Below, piece after piece: positions 37,031 through 45,378 of a stretch of 64,000 bases of DNA. A program made the translations under genes and the position numbers. The stretch spans positions 1-64,000 of the forward strand of contig NZ_AZAY01000010.1 of NCBI RefSeq assembly GCF_001021165.1. Reading direction: 5' to 3'. Every line of letters begins with the position of its first letter. Position 1 is the first letter of the stretch. The notes beneath the pieces are model-generated. The model was not told the DNA's origin. It saw only the letters and a list, made by a program, of their open reading frames with translations, and did no database searches. Source of the stretch: Marinitoga sp. 1197. Its GTDB lineage: Bacteria > Thermotogota > Thermotogae > Petrotogales > Petrotogaceae.

Positions 37031-38602
37031 GTGAGCAGAAAAAATCAGGAGATTTTTAATATTTTATCAAATTATGGTTCATTTGCAAAACCATTTCTAA
37101 ACTTTATGATAATAAAAACAAAACACGATGGATGGAAACATCTATTTAAAAGTATAGAATATCGATGGGAAGATGAAAAAAACAAAGCATTAGAAGAAAT
37201 CGAAAAGGGGTTAAAGCATAAAAATTCGAAAACATTGTACTATATATTACTGGCAAAAAAATTATCTTATCTTTTTTTAATACGTGATTATACAGAGTCC
37301 AGAAAATTATATTTATTTTTAAAGGAGAATTATTCAAAAATCCCCAAAAAAGCAAGAAAAATCGTTTCATCTGTCTTAGTTAATGCTGAAAATATAATGA
37401 ATTGGAATATCAAAACCAGATTATGGAGCAAAACGTATGAAGCAGATCCTCCAACTAAGTTATATATAAATCTTGGAATGGCCTTAAAAAATATAAAAGA
37501 AAAAAATTTTAAAAATGCATGGGAAAATTTTAAATCATCTTATTATATATCTATAAATATTCCACATCGAGTTGGGATTATTAGTTCTTTAAACAACTGG
37601 TCATGGTATTTAAAAGATTTTGATTTAAAAAAATCAATGGCACTTTCAAAAGAATTGATGTATTATGCAGGATATTATTTTGAAGATAATGAAAAAAGGT
37701 TTGATATTTTCGACACATTTTTTGAAATAAATAAAGAAAATATAGATACATTGTATTTATATTCAAACATAATTAGTTTCTATTGGAATAGATTACCAGA
37801 AAAGGGAAAAAGAAATTCGAAAGAGAATTATGTAAATATGTTTAATTATTTAAATAAATTTGTTATAGAGGATAGATCCATTTATAAAAATACCGAAAAT
37901 TTAAGAGCATATTTAAAAAAATATGTGTCAAATATTTCTGAAGTCTCTAAAAAAACAGGAATTTCAAGAAAAAGTTTATCATTGATATTAAAAGGAAAGG
38001 TTAAAGAAATAAAAGGAGATACTATTAAAAAACTAATTTCAGGATTAAACATTATTCCTGATATATATTCGCCCAAAGCTATTATAAACGAATACGGCAA
38101 ATTATATATAGAAGGATTATATAGAGAAAGTTTCAGCAAATTAAAATCAATGCCACCTGAACAACAAAAAAGACTATTTTTTATTACATATATTTCATGT
38201 GTAAAAAAATTTGATTTTAATAATAAAGAAAATATATTTTTCGAAAACGACTTTCATAAAAAATGGTTTATAATAGAAATGTTATACGGTAATGAATATA
38301 TAAATTCAAGGAAAATTTTGGCAAAGCATTTTTTTGAAAGGATGAAAAAATCACGTTTTGAAGAATTTGTATCCAAATACTTTAAATTAAGTAAAAAGGA
38401 AAAAGAAATTCTTGATGTGTTTATTAGAAACTATTCAAGATACGATATTAAATGGAATGTCAGAATAGAATTGCCGGAATTTTTGAATAAATTTGCAGAC
38501 AAATATTCTTTAAAAAAAATGCCATTATCATTAGCTTATTGGTATTATGAAAATGGTGCAGATAGAAGAAAATTAGTAAATATCTTAGATTTTTTTGACT
38601 AA
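37031..38602 (+). CDS. Helical-repeat protein with an internal Cro/C1-type HTH (RRNPP-like regulator candidate)
   Basis: 523 residues, GTG start. Residues 1-280 and about 350-523 are almost wholly helical with the spacing and aromatic pattern of TPR-like repeats. Between them, residues about 291-345 look like an HTH: NISEVSKKTGISRKSLSLIL + KGK, followed by TIKKLISGLNI, much like HTH_3. RRNPP regulators (Rap, Rgg, PlcR) combine these parts but with the HTH at the N-terminus, so this order is unusual. A divergent secreted-peptide gene sits 200 bp away. Function inferred; a plain TPR scaffold is the alternative. A TATAAT at 37003-37008 may be its -10. Confidence 0.6.
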   Translation: MSRKNQEIFNILSNYGSFAKPFLNFMIIKTKHDGWKHLFKSIEYRWEDEKNKALEEIEKGLKHKNSKTLYYILLAKKLSYLFLIRDYTESRKLYLFLKENYSKIPKKARKIVSSVLVNAENIMNWNIKTRLWSKTYEADPPTKLYINLGMALKNIKEKNFKNAWENFKSSYYISINIPHRVGIISSLNNWSWYLKDFDLKKSMALSKELMYYAGYYFEDNEKRFDIFDTFFEINKENIDTLYLYSNIISFYWNRLPEKGKRNSKENYVNMFNYLNKFVIEDRSIYKNTENLRAYLKKYVSNISEVSKKTGISRKSLSLILKGKVKEIKGDTIKKLISGLNIIPDIYSPKAIINEYGKLYIEGLYRESFSKLKSMPPEQQKRLFFITYISCVKKFDFNNKENIFFENDFHKKWFIIEMLYGNEYINSRKILAKHFFERMKKSRFEEFVSKYFKLSKKEKEILDVFIRNYSRYDIKWNVRIELPEFLNKFADKYSLKKMPLSLAYWYYENGADRRKLVNILDFFD

Positions 38603-38699
38603 TACTATTTAGATTTCAATTGATGTTTAACAGACATTATGAATCTACTGGAAAATAGAAAAATGAAAATTCATTATAGAAAAATGTATTCTCAATTTA

Positions 38700-38900
38700 T
38701 AGTTTGTCTAAAAAGTCTAAAATGAAATGAAGGCTCGAAGATTGCCCTTAAAATTATGAATGTAAGCCGTCAAAAAAACAGGATGTTTTTTTGAGTGAAG
38801 CTTTTTCATGGATGAAAAATCTGAGCGACGGCTGAGAATGAATAATTTTAAGGATAAGCAATCGAGCTGCCTGAATGAATTTGACTTTTTAGACATCTTA
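38700..38900 (-). repeat. Palindromic TA-bounded repeat, subgroup B copy 3 (201 bp)
   Basis: Begins TAGTTTGTCTAAAAAGTC, ends TTTTTAGACATCTTA, 201 bp, in the same direction as copy B2 (inverted to B1). It ends 29 bases before manA. With AT-rich sequence on its left it fills the 327-bp gap between the HTH gene and manA. Confidence 0.88.
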
Positions 38901-38929
38901 TCAATTTATAATAAAAGTGAGGTGTGAAA

Positions 38930-39736
38930 ATGGATGAAGTTTTGATATCAAAACCCCTATTTATAGAAAAAATATGGGGAAACAGAAGATTAAATGACCT
39001 TTTCAACAAAAAAAATATGGGTAAAATAGGGGAAGTGTGGTTATTTTCAGGTGTTGAAAATTATGAAACATCGCTTATAGGTATTGATAGCGGTAAAAAT
39101 TATGGAACGCCATCAAAATTGATAAAAGAATTGACAGGACTTGATTTTGAAAGATTTCCTTTACTTTTAAAATTAATATCTGCAACACAATGGCTTTCTA
39201 TTCAAGTTCATCCTGATGACAAATTTGCAAAAGAAATAGAGAATGAACCATGGGGAAAAACAGAAGCATGGTATTTCTTAAACGAAAAAAATGAAGTTTT
39301 CATTTCTAATGATATTGAAGAAAATAAAAAAGCTATATTAGAACAAAATTGGGATGGAATATTCAAACCAAAGATTTTAAATAAAAATGATTTGTTATTT
39401 ATACCAGCCGGAGTTGTTCACACCCTTGGACCTAATTCTATGATGTTGGAAATACAACAAACATCGAATTTAACATATAGATTATATGATTGGGGACGCC
39501 CCAGAGAGATTCATATTGAAAAAGGATTGCGCGTATTAAAAGATAGTCCTTATATTATTGCAAACAATTTTAACGAATTTAAAACACAGTATTTTAATAT
39601 AAAAAGAATAAAAAATAAAAATGCCAAAATAAAAGGATTTGGTGTATATGTATCTTTAAATGGCTTTAAAACTGTGGTTATTCCATATAATGTTGAATAT
39701 AAAACTGATGAAGAGGGATTATTATTTTTTCTTTAA
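38930..39736 (+). CDS. manA: Mannose-6-phosphate isomerase (type I, short)
   Basis: Interconverts fructose-6-phosphate and mannose-6-phosphate, feeding GDP-mannose synthesis with manC at 26506. 268 residues; motifs LSIQVHPDD and GKTEAWYFL (zinc ligands) and FIPAGVVHTLG, LEIQQTSNLTYRLYDWGR. ATG 38930 is preferred to GTG 38924, which overlaps the GAGGTG ribosome site. Shorter than E. coli ManA (391) but normal for the Gram-positive-like class. Confidence 0.92.
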   Translation: MDEVLISKPLFIEKIWGNRRLNDLFNKKNMGKIGEVWLFSGVENYETSLIGIDSGKNYGTPSKLIKELTGLDFERFPLLLKLISATQWLSIQVHPDDKFAKEIENEPWGKTEAWYFLNEKNEVFISNDIEENKKAILEQNWDGIFKPKILNKNDLLFIPAGVVHTLGPNSMMLEIQQTSNLTYRLYDWGRPREIHIEKGLRVLKDSPYIIANNFNEFKTQYFNIKRIKNKNAKIKGFGVYVSLNGFKTVVIPYNVEYKTDEEGLLFFL

Positions 39737-39771
39737 ATTTAAAAAATATTGACTACCTGCGATTAGATATA

Positions 39772-39800
39772 AAGTAAGGCGGTAAAGCCTTGCTTTTTTT
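39772..39800 (+). terminator. Terminator after manA
   Basis: AAGTAAGGC / GCCTTGCTT stem and a T7 tail. Confidence 0.85.
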
Positions 39801-39894
39801 ACTTTACTTTAATATAATTAGTTAAAATGTTGCTTGAATTATTTTTAAGAAAGTTTTATAATTACTGTGAAATAACTTGCAAGGAGGATAAAAT

Positions 39895-41034
39895 ATGGAT
39901 TTTTCAAATTTTTTGGCTTTTTTTACAAATAGCGGATTTGCATACTTTACATGGCAACATATTCTTATGCTTTTTATAGGTTCTATCTTGATTTATATAG
40001 CAATAGTAAAACACGCTGAACCTTTACTTTTAATTCCAATAGGATTTGGAATAATACTTGCAAATATACCACCGGAAGTTACGGGTTTATTAAACCCTCC
40101 AACCTCGAATCAGGTAGGTGGATTATTGTGGTATATTCAACGTGGAATGTTTTTGGGTATATATCCTCCGTTAATATTTTTAGGGATAGGTGCATTGACT
40201 GATTTTTCATATTTAATAGCCGATCCGAGATTAATCTTTTTAGGTGCAGCAGCCCAGGTAGGTATTTTTGGCACATTTGTTGTAGCTAATTTAATAGGAT
40301 TTAATATAAAAAGCGCAGCATCGATAGCTATTATTGGTGGTGCAGATGGTCCGACATCAATTTATCTGGCATCAAGATTTTCTCCTGAATTATTGGCAGT
40401 TATAGCAATAGCTGCTTACTCGTATATAGCGTTAATTCCTATTTTACAACCTCCAGTTTCTAAATTGCTAACCTCAAAAGATGAAAGAAAGATAAGAATG
40501 AAAAAAATGAGACATGTTAGCAGAAAAGAAAAAATAATATTTCCTATAGCAACAACCATAGTTGTAGCATTGCTCGTTCCAAAAGCTTTATCATTAGTTG
40601 GGTTATTAATGCTTGGAAATTTATTAAAAGAATCAGGTGTAACAAAAAGATTGGCAGAAGCAGCATCGAGATTTATCCTTGATTCAGTAACTATTTTATT
40701 AATGCTGTCAGTTGGTAGCACTGCAAGGGCAGATTTGTTCTTAAAACCTACAAGTTTAAAGATTTTCTTATTAGGAGCTGTTGCGTTTATTATTGCAATG
40801 ACATCAGGGATTTTATTCGCAAAATTAATGAATCTATTTTCAAAAAATAAAATAAATCCTTTAATTGGTGCAGCTGGTGTATCTGCTGTTCCTGATTCAG
40901 CAAGGGTTGCACAAACAGTTGCTCAAAGCGAGGACCCAAGCAACTTTATATTAATGCATGCTATGGGGCCAAATGTGGCGGGAGTTATTGGTTCTGCTGT
41001 TGCAGCTGGTGTATTTCTATCAATACTTTCATAA
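39895..41034 (+). CDS. oadB: Na+-pumping decarboxylase beta subunit (OadB/GcdB/MmdB family)
   Basis: 379 residues, about nine hydrophobic segments. Motifs: IIGGADGPTSIYLASRFSPE (ion-site region), DSVTILLMLSVGSTARADLF and SAVPDSARVAQTVAQSEDPS, HAMGPNVAGVIGSAVAAGVF. It drives Na+ export from decarboxylation of a biotin-bound carboxyl group in the membrane. The carboxyltransferase alpha and biotin carrier partners are not in the window, so the substrate (oxaloacetate, methylmalonyl-CoA or glutaconyl-CoA) is open. AAGGAGG before ATG 39895; the korDA genes follow within 16 bases. Confidence 0.93.
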   Translation: MDFSNFLAFFTNSGFAYFTWQHILMLFIGSILIYIAIVKHAEPLLLIPIGFGIILANIPPEVTGLLNPPTSNQVGGLLWYIQRGMFLGIYPPLIFLGIGALTDFSYLIADPRLIFLGAAAQVGIFGTFVVANLIGFNIKSAASIAIIGGADGPTSIYLASRFSPELLAVIAIAAYSYIALIPILQPPVSKLLTSKDERKIRMKKMRHVSRKEKIIFPIATTIVVALLVPKALSLVGLLMLGNLLKESGVTKRLAEAASRFILDSVTILLMLSVGSTARADLFLKPTSLKIFLLGAVAFIIAMTSGILFAKLMNLFSKNKINPLIGAAGVSAVPDSARVAQTVAQSEDPSNFILMHAMGPNVAGVIGSAVAAGVFLSILS

Positions 41035-41049
41035 TGAGGTGGCGAATAT

Positions 41050-41274
41050 ATGGCTAAAAAAAGTTACAAAATAGAGATTAATTACTATTTCTGTAAAAAC
41101 TGTGGTATATGTTACTCAGTATGTCCAACAAAAGCTTTAGATTCTGCTGAATTAGGTAAACCTATAGTTTCTGATGCAGAAAAGTGTATAGGATGTTTAA
41201 TGTGTGAAAGATTATGTCCCGACATTGCAATAAACGTGGTTGAAAATGTAAAGGTGGTTGAGAACAATGGGTAA
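41050..41274 (+). CDS. korD: 2[4Fe-4S] ferredoxin subunit of a 2-oxoacid oxidoreductase (KorD/OorD)
   Basis: 74 residues with two CxxCxxCxxxCP clusters, CKNCGICYSVCP and CIGCLMCERLCP. Typical of the delta subunit that passes electrons from a 2-oxoacid:ferredoxin oxidoreductase. It overlaps the alpha subunit gene by eight bases. Nearby beta subunit missing. Confidence 0.9.
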   Translation: MAKKSYKIEINYYFCKNCGICYSVCPTKALDSAELGKPIVSDAEKCIGCLMCERLCPDIAINVVENVKVVENNG

Positions 41275-42427
41275 AATTGTTTTTATGCAGGGAAATGAAG
41301 CAGTTGCAAAAGCTGCGATTAAAGCTGGTTGTAGATTTTTTGCTGGGTATCCAATAACCCCATCAACTGAAGTAGCAGAAACTATGGCAAGAGAGTTGCC
41401 AAAAGTTGGCGGAAGATTCATTCAGATGGAAGATGAAATTGCAAGTGCTGCGGCAATAATAGGTGCGTCATTAGCAGGTATAAAATCCATGACTGCTACC
41501 AGTGGCCCAGGATTTAGTTTAATGCAAGAAGCACTTGGTTATGCAACAATGACAGAAACTCCATGTGTATTTGTTGATGTAATGAGAGGTGGACCAAGTA
41601 CAGGATTGCCCACGAAGCCTTCACAAAGTGATATTATGCAAATAAGATGGGGGCGTCATGGAGATCAGCAAATAATAGCATTATATCCTTCAACAGTAGA
41701 AGAGGCATATAAGTATACAATAAAAGCGTTTAATTATGCAGAAACATATAGAACTCCAGTTGTTTTGGTTATGGATGAAACATTAGGGCATATGAGAGAA
41801 AGTTTTTATTTAAGCGATGAAGATGAAAATCCAGAAATTATCCAGAGGCTTTCAGAATCTGAGATTGAAGAAGAAGATTTATTCCATCCATTTGGGTTTC
41901 AGGACGAAAATTATCCTGTAAATCCTTTGATTGAGATGGGTAAAGCAAGATTTCATGTATCAGGTCTGGTACATGATGAAACAGGATTCCCTGTTGGTTC
42001 AAGCCATATTGCGGATAAAGTTATTAAACATCTTGATTCAAAAATAAGGTTGTATGCAGAAGAAATTGCTATATATGATGAATATATGACAGATGATGCT
42101 GAGATAATAGTAGTAGCTTACGGTACTGTAGCAAGAAGTGCTATGAAAGCTGTAAAAATGGCAAGAGAAGATAGAATTCCAGTTGGTTTATTTAAACCAA
42201 TTTCCATATGGCCATTTCCTGTTTCAAAAATGAAAAATATTTTGAAAAAGTCGCAGGCTATAATTATTGCTGAAATGAATTTAGGTCAAATGGCTTTAGA
42301 GATTTCAAGAATCAATAAGTTTGGGAAGCATCTGGAATTAGTTAATAAAGTTGATGGGGATTTAATAAGCCCAAGAGAAATATTAAATTCAATAACAAAT
42401 GTTTGGCGAAGAATAATAGAATTTTAA
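41267..42427 (+). CDS. korA: 2-oxoacid:ferredoxin oxidoreductase, alpha subunit
   Basis: About 386 residues: GNEAVAKAAIKAGCRFFAGYPITPSTE (split over several blocks), SAAAIIGASLAGIKSMTATSGPG and MRGGPSTGLPTKPSQSD, DETLGHMRES, then a transketolase C-like region. ATG 41267 is taken because TTG 41258 overlaps the AAGGTGG ribosome site. This subunit needs a TPP-binding beta subunit (KorB) for oxidative decarboxylation of 2-oxoglutarate or a related acid. Here a terminator follows at once and no korB or korC is present, so the partner is elsewhere or the gene has been separated from it. Confidence 0.92.
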   Translation: MGKIVFMQGNEAVAKAAIKAGCRFFAGYPITPSTEVAETMARELPKVGGRFIQMEDEIASAAAIIGASLAGIKSMTATSGPGFSLMQEALGYATMTETPCVFVDVMRGGPSTGLPTKPSQSDIMQIRWGRHGDQQIIALYPSTVEEAYKYTIKAFNYAETYRTPVVLVMDETLGHMRESFYLSDEDENPEIIQRLSESEIEEEDLFHPFGFQDENYPVNPLIEMGKARFHVSGLVHDETGFPVGSSHIADKVIKHLDSKIRLYAEEIAIYDEYMTDDAEIIVVAYGTVARSAMKAVKMAREDRIPVGLFKPISIWPFPVSKMKNILKKSQAIIIAEMNLGQMALEISRINKFGKHLELVNKVDGDLISPREILNSITNVWRRIIEF

Positions 42428-42453
42428 AAAATCCTGCGTCCGCAGGATTTTTT
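42426..42453 (+). terminator. Terminator after korA
   Basis: Stem AAAAATCCTGC / GCAGGATTTTT with a GTCC loop. Confidence 0.88.
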
Positions 42454-42462
42454 AAAATAAGA

Positions 42463-42512
42463 ACAATCATTTTCAAGCGAAGCTTGAAAATGATTGTGTT
42501 TTATGGTAAAAT
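42463..42512 (+). promoter_or_regulatory. 16-bp-arm palindrome overlapping the spoVS promoter
   Basis: Arms at 42463-42478 and 42482-42497 are perfectly complementary (ACAATCATTTTCAAGC and its complement) around a GAA triloop, so the apex is GCGAAGC, a very stable mini-hairpin. The -35 TTGAAA (42484-42489) lies within the right arm; the -10 TAAAAT (42507-42512) follows at 17 bases, with TG before it. Either an operator that covers the -35, or a second hairpin ending upstream transcription. Confidence 0.65.
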
Positions 42513-42549
42513 TAAACTTAGAAAACAAATAAAGGGGGCTGAACTATCC

Positions 42550-42834
42550 ATGGAAGTTTTAAAAGTTGGTCATTCTTCGTCACCAAACAAAGTAGCTGGA
42601 GCTATAGCAGGAGTTTTAAGTAAAACAGATGAAGTTGAAATTCAGGCAATTGGGGCGGGAGCTGTTAATCAAGCGGTTAAAGCTATTGCCATTGCAAGAA
42701 GATTTGTTGAAACAAGAGGAAAAAGGATTTTTGTAGTTCCTGGTTTTGTTGAGGTAACCGTTGGGGAAGAAAAAAGAACGGGAATTAAATTTAGGGTATT
42801 TGCAGAAATTACCGAAGAAGAAACAGAAGCTTAA
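42550..42834 (+). CDS. spoVS: SpoVS family (Alba-like nucleic-acid-binding) protein
   Basis: 94 residues, the whole family length: MEVLKVGHSSSPNKVAGAIA, then EIQAIGAGAVNQAVKAIAIA and PGFVEVTVGEEKRTGIKFRV. SpoVS affects sporulation in Bacillus but is widespread in non-spore formers such as Thermus and Thermotoga and has an Alba-like fold. AAGGGGG precedes ATG 42550; the far upstream in-frame ATG (42403) lies within korA and across a terminator, so it is rejected. Confidence 0.93.
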   Translation: MEVLKVGHSSSPNKVAGAIAGVLSKTDEVEIQAIGAGAVNQAVKAIAIARRFVETRGKRIFVVPGFVEVTVGEEKRTGIKFRVFAEITEEETEA

Positions 42835-42851
42835 TTTAAGGAGTATTATAA

Positions 42852-43106
42852 GTGATAGATAACAAAATTATTAATGAAATAGTTACCGCGTGCAAAAAAG
42901 ACGCGCGGCTTTTTTCTATAGTAAAGGAAATTTCTCAATTGAATAAAGAGGAAAGATTAAAAATAAGACGAAAAGCTTCTATTGTTTTAAAAAAAGAAAA
43001 AAGTGTGGACAAAGAGGCGCTGACTTTTTATTTTGTTATAACAGAAGGAGATGTTGTAGAGGAAATACTGAGGAGGATAAATAATGGAGAAAAAGAAAAT
43101 GCCTAA
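42852..43106 (+). CDS. Small hypothetical protein, 84 aa
   Basis: Not recognised; helical, Lys- and Glu-rich, no membrane segment. GTG start 10 bases behind AAGGAG. It sits between spoVS and the DUF1385 gene, overlapping the latter by 23 bases, so it is part of that operon. No obvious motif. Confidence 0.7.
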   Translation: MIDNKIINEIVTACKKDARLFSIVKEISQLNKEERLKIRRKASIVLKKEKSVDKEALTFYFVITEGDVVEEILRRINNGEKENA

Positions 43107-43968
43107 ATATGTTGGGGGTCAAGCTGTTATAGAAGGCGTAATGATGAAAGGAATAAACACCGTTGTTGCTGTAAGGAGACCTGATGGTAAAATACAGGTG
43201 AAAAAATTAAAAGAGGGTTCTTTTGGTGTATGGGAAAAAATACCCTTCATCAGAGGATTTTTTGTTCTTTTAAAAGCCATGATTATTGGAATGGAGGCGC
43301 TATCTTATTCTGCAAATGTATCTGGTGAAGAAGAAATAACGAAAAAAGATATGATTATTTCAATTATACTTGCTTTTTTATTTGCTATTGGTGGTTTTGG
43401 TGTTGGACCGATGTTTGTAACCAAGTTGTTTAATATACAAAATGAATTCTGGTTTTCTTTTATAGAAGGGTTTGTTAGAGCTGTATTTGTAATATTATAT
43501 ATATGGGTAATATCGTTATTTAAAGATGTCAAAAGAGTGTTTGAATACCATGGTGCAGAACATAAAACAGTGTATAATTATGAAGATGGTAAAGATTTAA
43601 ATGTTAATAATGCAAAAAATTATACAACATTGCATCCAAGATGTGGAACCAGTTTTTTGATTATAACAGTTTTTGCTTCAATTATAGTTTTTTCTATAAC
43701 TGGTGCATTAGGATATACGACATTATGGGAAAAAGTTATAACAAGAATTATACTACTTCCGTTAGTAGCGGGATTTGCATATGAATTTCAGAGATTTACA
43801 GCTAAAATTATAGATACGTGGATAGGAAAAATTTTGGCCTGGCCAGGATTAGCATTACAAAAAATCACAACATCTGAGCCAGATGAAAATCAGCTTGAAG
43901 TTGCTATTATTTCATTAAAATATGCATTAAAAGATGATTTTGATGGTGAAGAAATTGTTGAAGTTTAA
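43084..43968 (+). CDS. DUF1385 membrane protein (YqhQ-like)
   Basis: 294 residues; KYVGGQAVIEGVMMKG near the start and FEYHGAEHKTVYNYE with LHPRCGTSFL are diagnostic of the family. Four or five hydrophobic segments between 90 and 240. Function not established; in Firmicutes the gene often precedes prfA and prmC, whereas here it precedes rpsO. GAGGAT before ATG 43084. Confidence 0.88.
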   Translation: MEKKKMPKYVGGQAVIEGVMMKGINTVVAVRRPDGKIQVKKLKEGSFGVWEKIPFIRGFFVLLKAMIIGMEALSYSANVSGEEEITKKDMIISIILAFLFAIGGFGVGPMFVTKLFNIQNEFWFSFIEGFVRAVFVILYIWVISLFKDVKRVFEYHGAEHKTVYNYEDGKDLNVNNAKNYTTLHPRCGTSFLIITVFASIIVFSITGALGYTTLWEKVITRIILLPLVAGFAYEFQRFTAKIIDTWIGKILAWPGLALQKITTSEPDENQLEVAIISLKYALKDDFDGEEIVEV

Positions 43969-44017
43969 AATAATATCAATTGATTTTTAACATAATATGT
44001 AATATAATATTATTACC

Positions 44018-44054
44018 TTAGCTCAGATAACGGCAAAGACCTTATCTTGGCTAA
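44018..44054 (+). promoter_or_regulatory. Leader hairpin of rpsO (candidate S15 autoregulation site)
   Basis: A TATAAT at 44003-44008 is followed by a 13-pair stem, TTAGCTCAGATAA / TTATCTTGGCTAA (11 of 13 paired), with loop CGGCAAAGACC, ending 29 bases before the rpsO start. Many bacteria use a leader structure bound by S15 here. The structure is visible; the binding is inferred. Confidence 0.55.
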
Positions 44055-44082
44055 TGGAATATGAATACGGAGGTAGAGAAAT

Positions 44083-44358
44083 ATGTCAAGAGGATTGGAT
44101 CCAGAAATTAAAAACAAGGTAATTGAAGAATTTAAAATCAACGAAAAAGACACAGGTTCAGTGGAAGTTCAAATTGCGTTATTAACAGCAAGAATCAGAC
44201 ATTTAACAGAACACTTAAAGATTCACTCAAAAGATTTTCATTCCAGAAGAGGATTAATGAAAATGGTTGGTAAAAGAAGAAAGATGTTAAAATATTTAAA
44301 GAAAGAAAGACCAGAAGTTTATAAAGAATTAATTTCAAAGTTAGGAATTAGAGGATAA
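44083..44358 (+). CDS. rpsO: Ribosomal protein S15
   Basis: Binds 16S rRNA in the central domain of the small subunit. 91 residues, slightly over the usual 88-89. Conserved [39 protein letters not shown] and the C-terminal [16 protein letters not shown]. Own promoter, leader hairpin, GGAGGT site and terminator, so a monocistronic gene. Often next to pnp, which is not seen here. Confidence 0.97.
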   Translation: MSRGLDPEIKNKVIEEFKINEKDTGSVEVQIALLTARIRHLTEHLKIHSKDFHSRRGLMKMVGKRRKMLKYLKKERPEVYKELISKLGIRG

Positions 44359-44388
44359 ACAGCTTCCTTACGGAAGCTGTTTTTTTTT
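44359..44388 (+). terminator. Terminator after rpsO
   Basis: ACAGCTTCC / GGAAGCTGT stem, loop TTAC, T8 tail. Confidence 0.95.
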
Positions 44389-44398
44389 AAAAATAAAA

Positions 44399-44427
44399 TT
44401 GTAATTATTATAAAATTGTGCTATAAT
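44399..44427 (+). promoter_or_regulatory. Promoter of the Rnf/Nqr-like operon
   Basis: TTGTAA (44399-44404), 17-base spacer, TATAAT (44422-44427). Starts the five-gene unit; the first start codon is about 52 bases on. Confidence 0.75.
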
Positions 44428-44478
44428 TAATTTAAATATTATTTTTTATTTTTTACATTGTCAATTGGGGGTGGTGTA

Positions 44479-45378
44479 GTGAAAAAACCGTTTTTTCTTA
44501 AGCAGGTAATGATGAGACGTGTTCTGTATTCTTTAATTCCCATATATTTATTTGCTCTTTACTTCTACGGGATAAGACTTATTTTTTTAAGTATAGTAGT
44601 TTTTTCAGGTGGGATTTTAACAGAATACATTATGGAAAAAAGAGTTAAAAAAAACGTTTCTGAAGCAGTTTTGGTAACTTCGCTATTGTTTGTCCTGTCT
44701 TTACCTCCGTTAACACCATGGTGGGTTGCTTTAATAGGAATAATCTTTGGTGTTTTATTTGGTAAGGAAGTATTTGGAGGGTTTGGAAGAAATCCATTTA
44801 ATCCCGCTATTGTAGGAAGATTATTTATATATATAACCTTCCCTAATATTATGACTTTAAGCTGGATGGTTCCGGGAAAATTTGGTATTGATGTTATAAC
44901 AACAGCAACACCTTTAAAATTAATGCGAGAATCAAATGAAGCTTTTGATATTGTAAAAATGTTTTTTGGATTTAGAGCAGGGTCAATGGGAGAAAGTTTC
45001 ATATTCTTAATTTTATTGGGTGCAATTTATCTTATCTACACCAAAACTGCCAGTTGGAGAATAATGCTTTCTACCTTTTTAACTTCATTTATACTAATAT
45101 ATGCATTCTATTTTTCAGGAATAGTTAATTATCCACTTCAGTATTTGATGTCTGGAAGCCTTATTTTTGTTATAGTATTTATGGCTACCGATCCAATTAG
45201 TGCGCCAAAAAAGCAAATATCCCATTGGTATTATGGGATAATAATTGGAGTAGTGGCTGTACTTATAAGAACCTTTTCTCTCTTTCCAGAAGGTACAAGT
45301 TTTGCTGTATTATTTGCCAATACTTTTGCGCCTTTAATTGATGAACTTGTATCTTTAAAAAAGAAGGTGAAAATATGA
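44479..45378 (+). CDS. rnfD: RnfD/NqrB-type membrane flavoprotein subunit
   Basis: About 299 residues with 8 or more TM helices. GTG 44479 is chosen: GGGGGTGG lies 8-10 bases before it, while TTG 44458 has none. Family motifs: FGGFGRNPFNPAIVGRL and VITTATPLKL (T144, the position of the covalent-FMN Thr in the S/TxAT motif), then MATDPISAP. Its short length is closer to RnfD than NqrB. Membrane part of an electron-transfer-driven Na+ (or H+) pump. Confidence 0.88.
   Translation: MKKPFFLKQVMMRRVLYSLIPIYLFALYFYGIRLIFLSIVVFSGGILTEYIMEKRVKKNVSEAVLVTSLLFVLSLPPLTPWWVALIGIIFGVLFGKEVFGGFGRNPFNPAIVGRLFIYITFPNIMTLSWMVPGKFGIDVITTATPLKLMRESNEAFDIVKMFFGFRAGSMGESFIFLILLGAIYLIYTKTASWRIMLSTFLTSFILIYAFYFSGIVNYPLQYLMSGSLIFVIVFMATDPISAPKKQISHWYYGIIIGVVAVLIRTFSLFPEGTSFAVLFANTFAPLIDELVSLKKKVKI

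Noticed and set aside
41050-42427. Complete pyruvate or 2-oxoglutarate oxidoreductase operon
   Set aside because: Only delta and alpha subunits are present; a terminator follows and beta and gamma subunits are not in the window.
42403-42549. Longer form of spoVS starting in korA
   Set aside because: The extension would run through the korA terminator and the palindrome-promoter; ATG 42550 has AAGGGGG and gives the exact family length.
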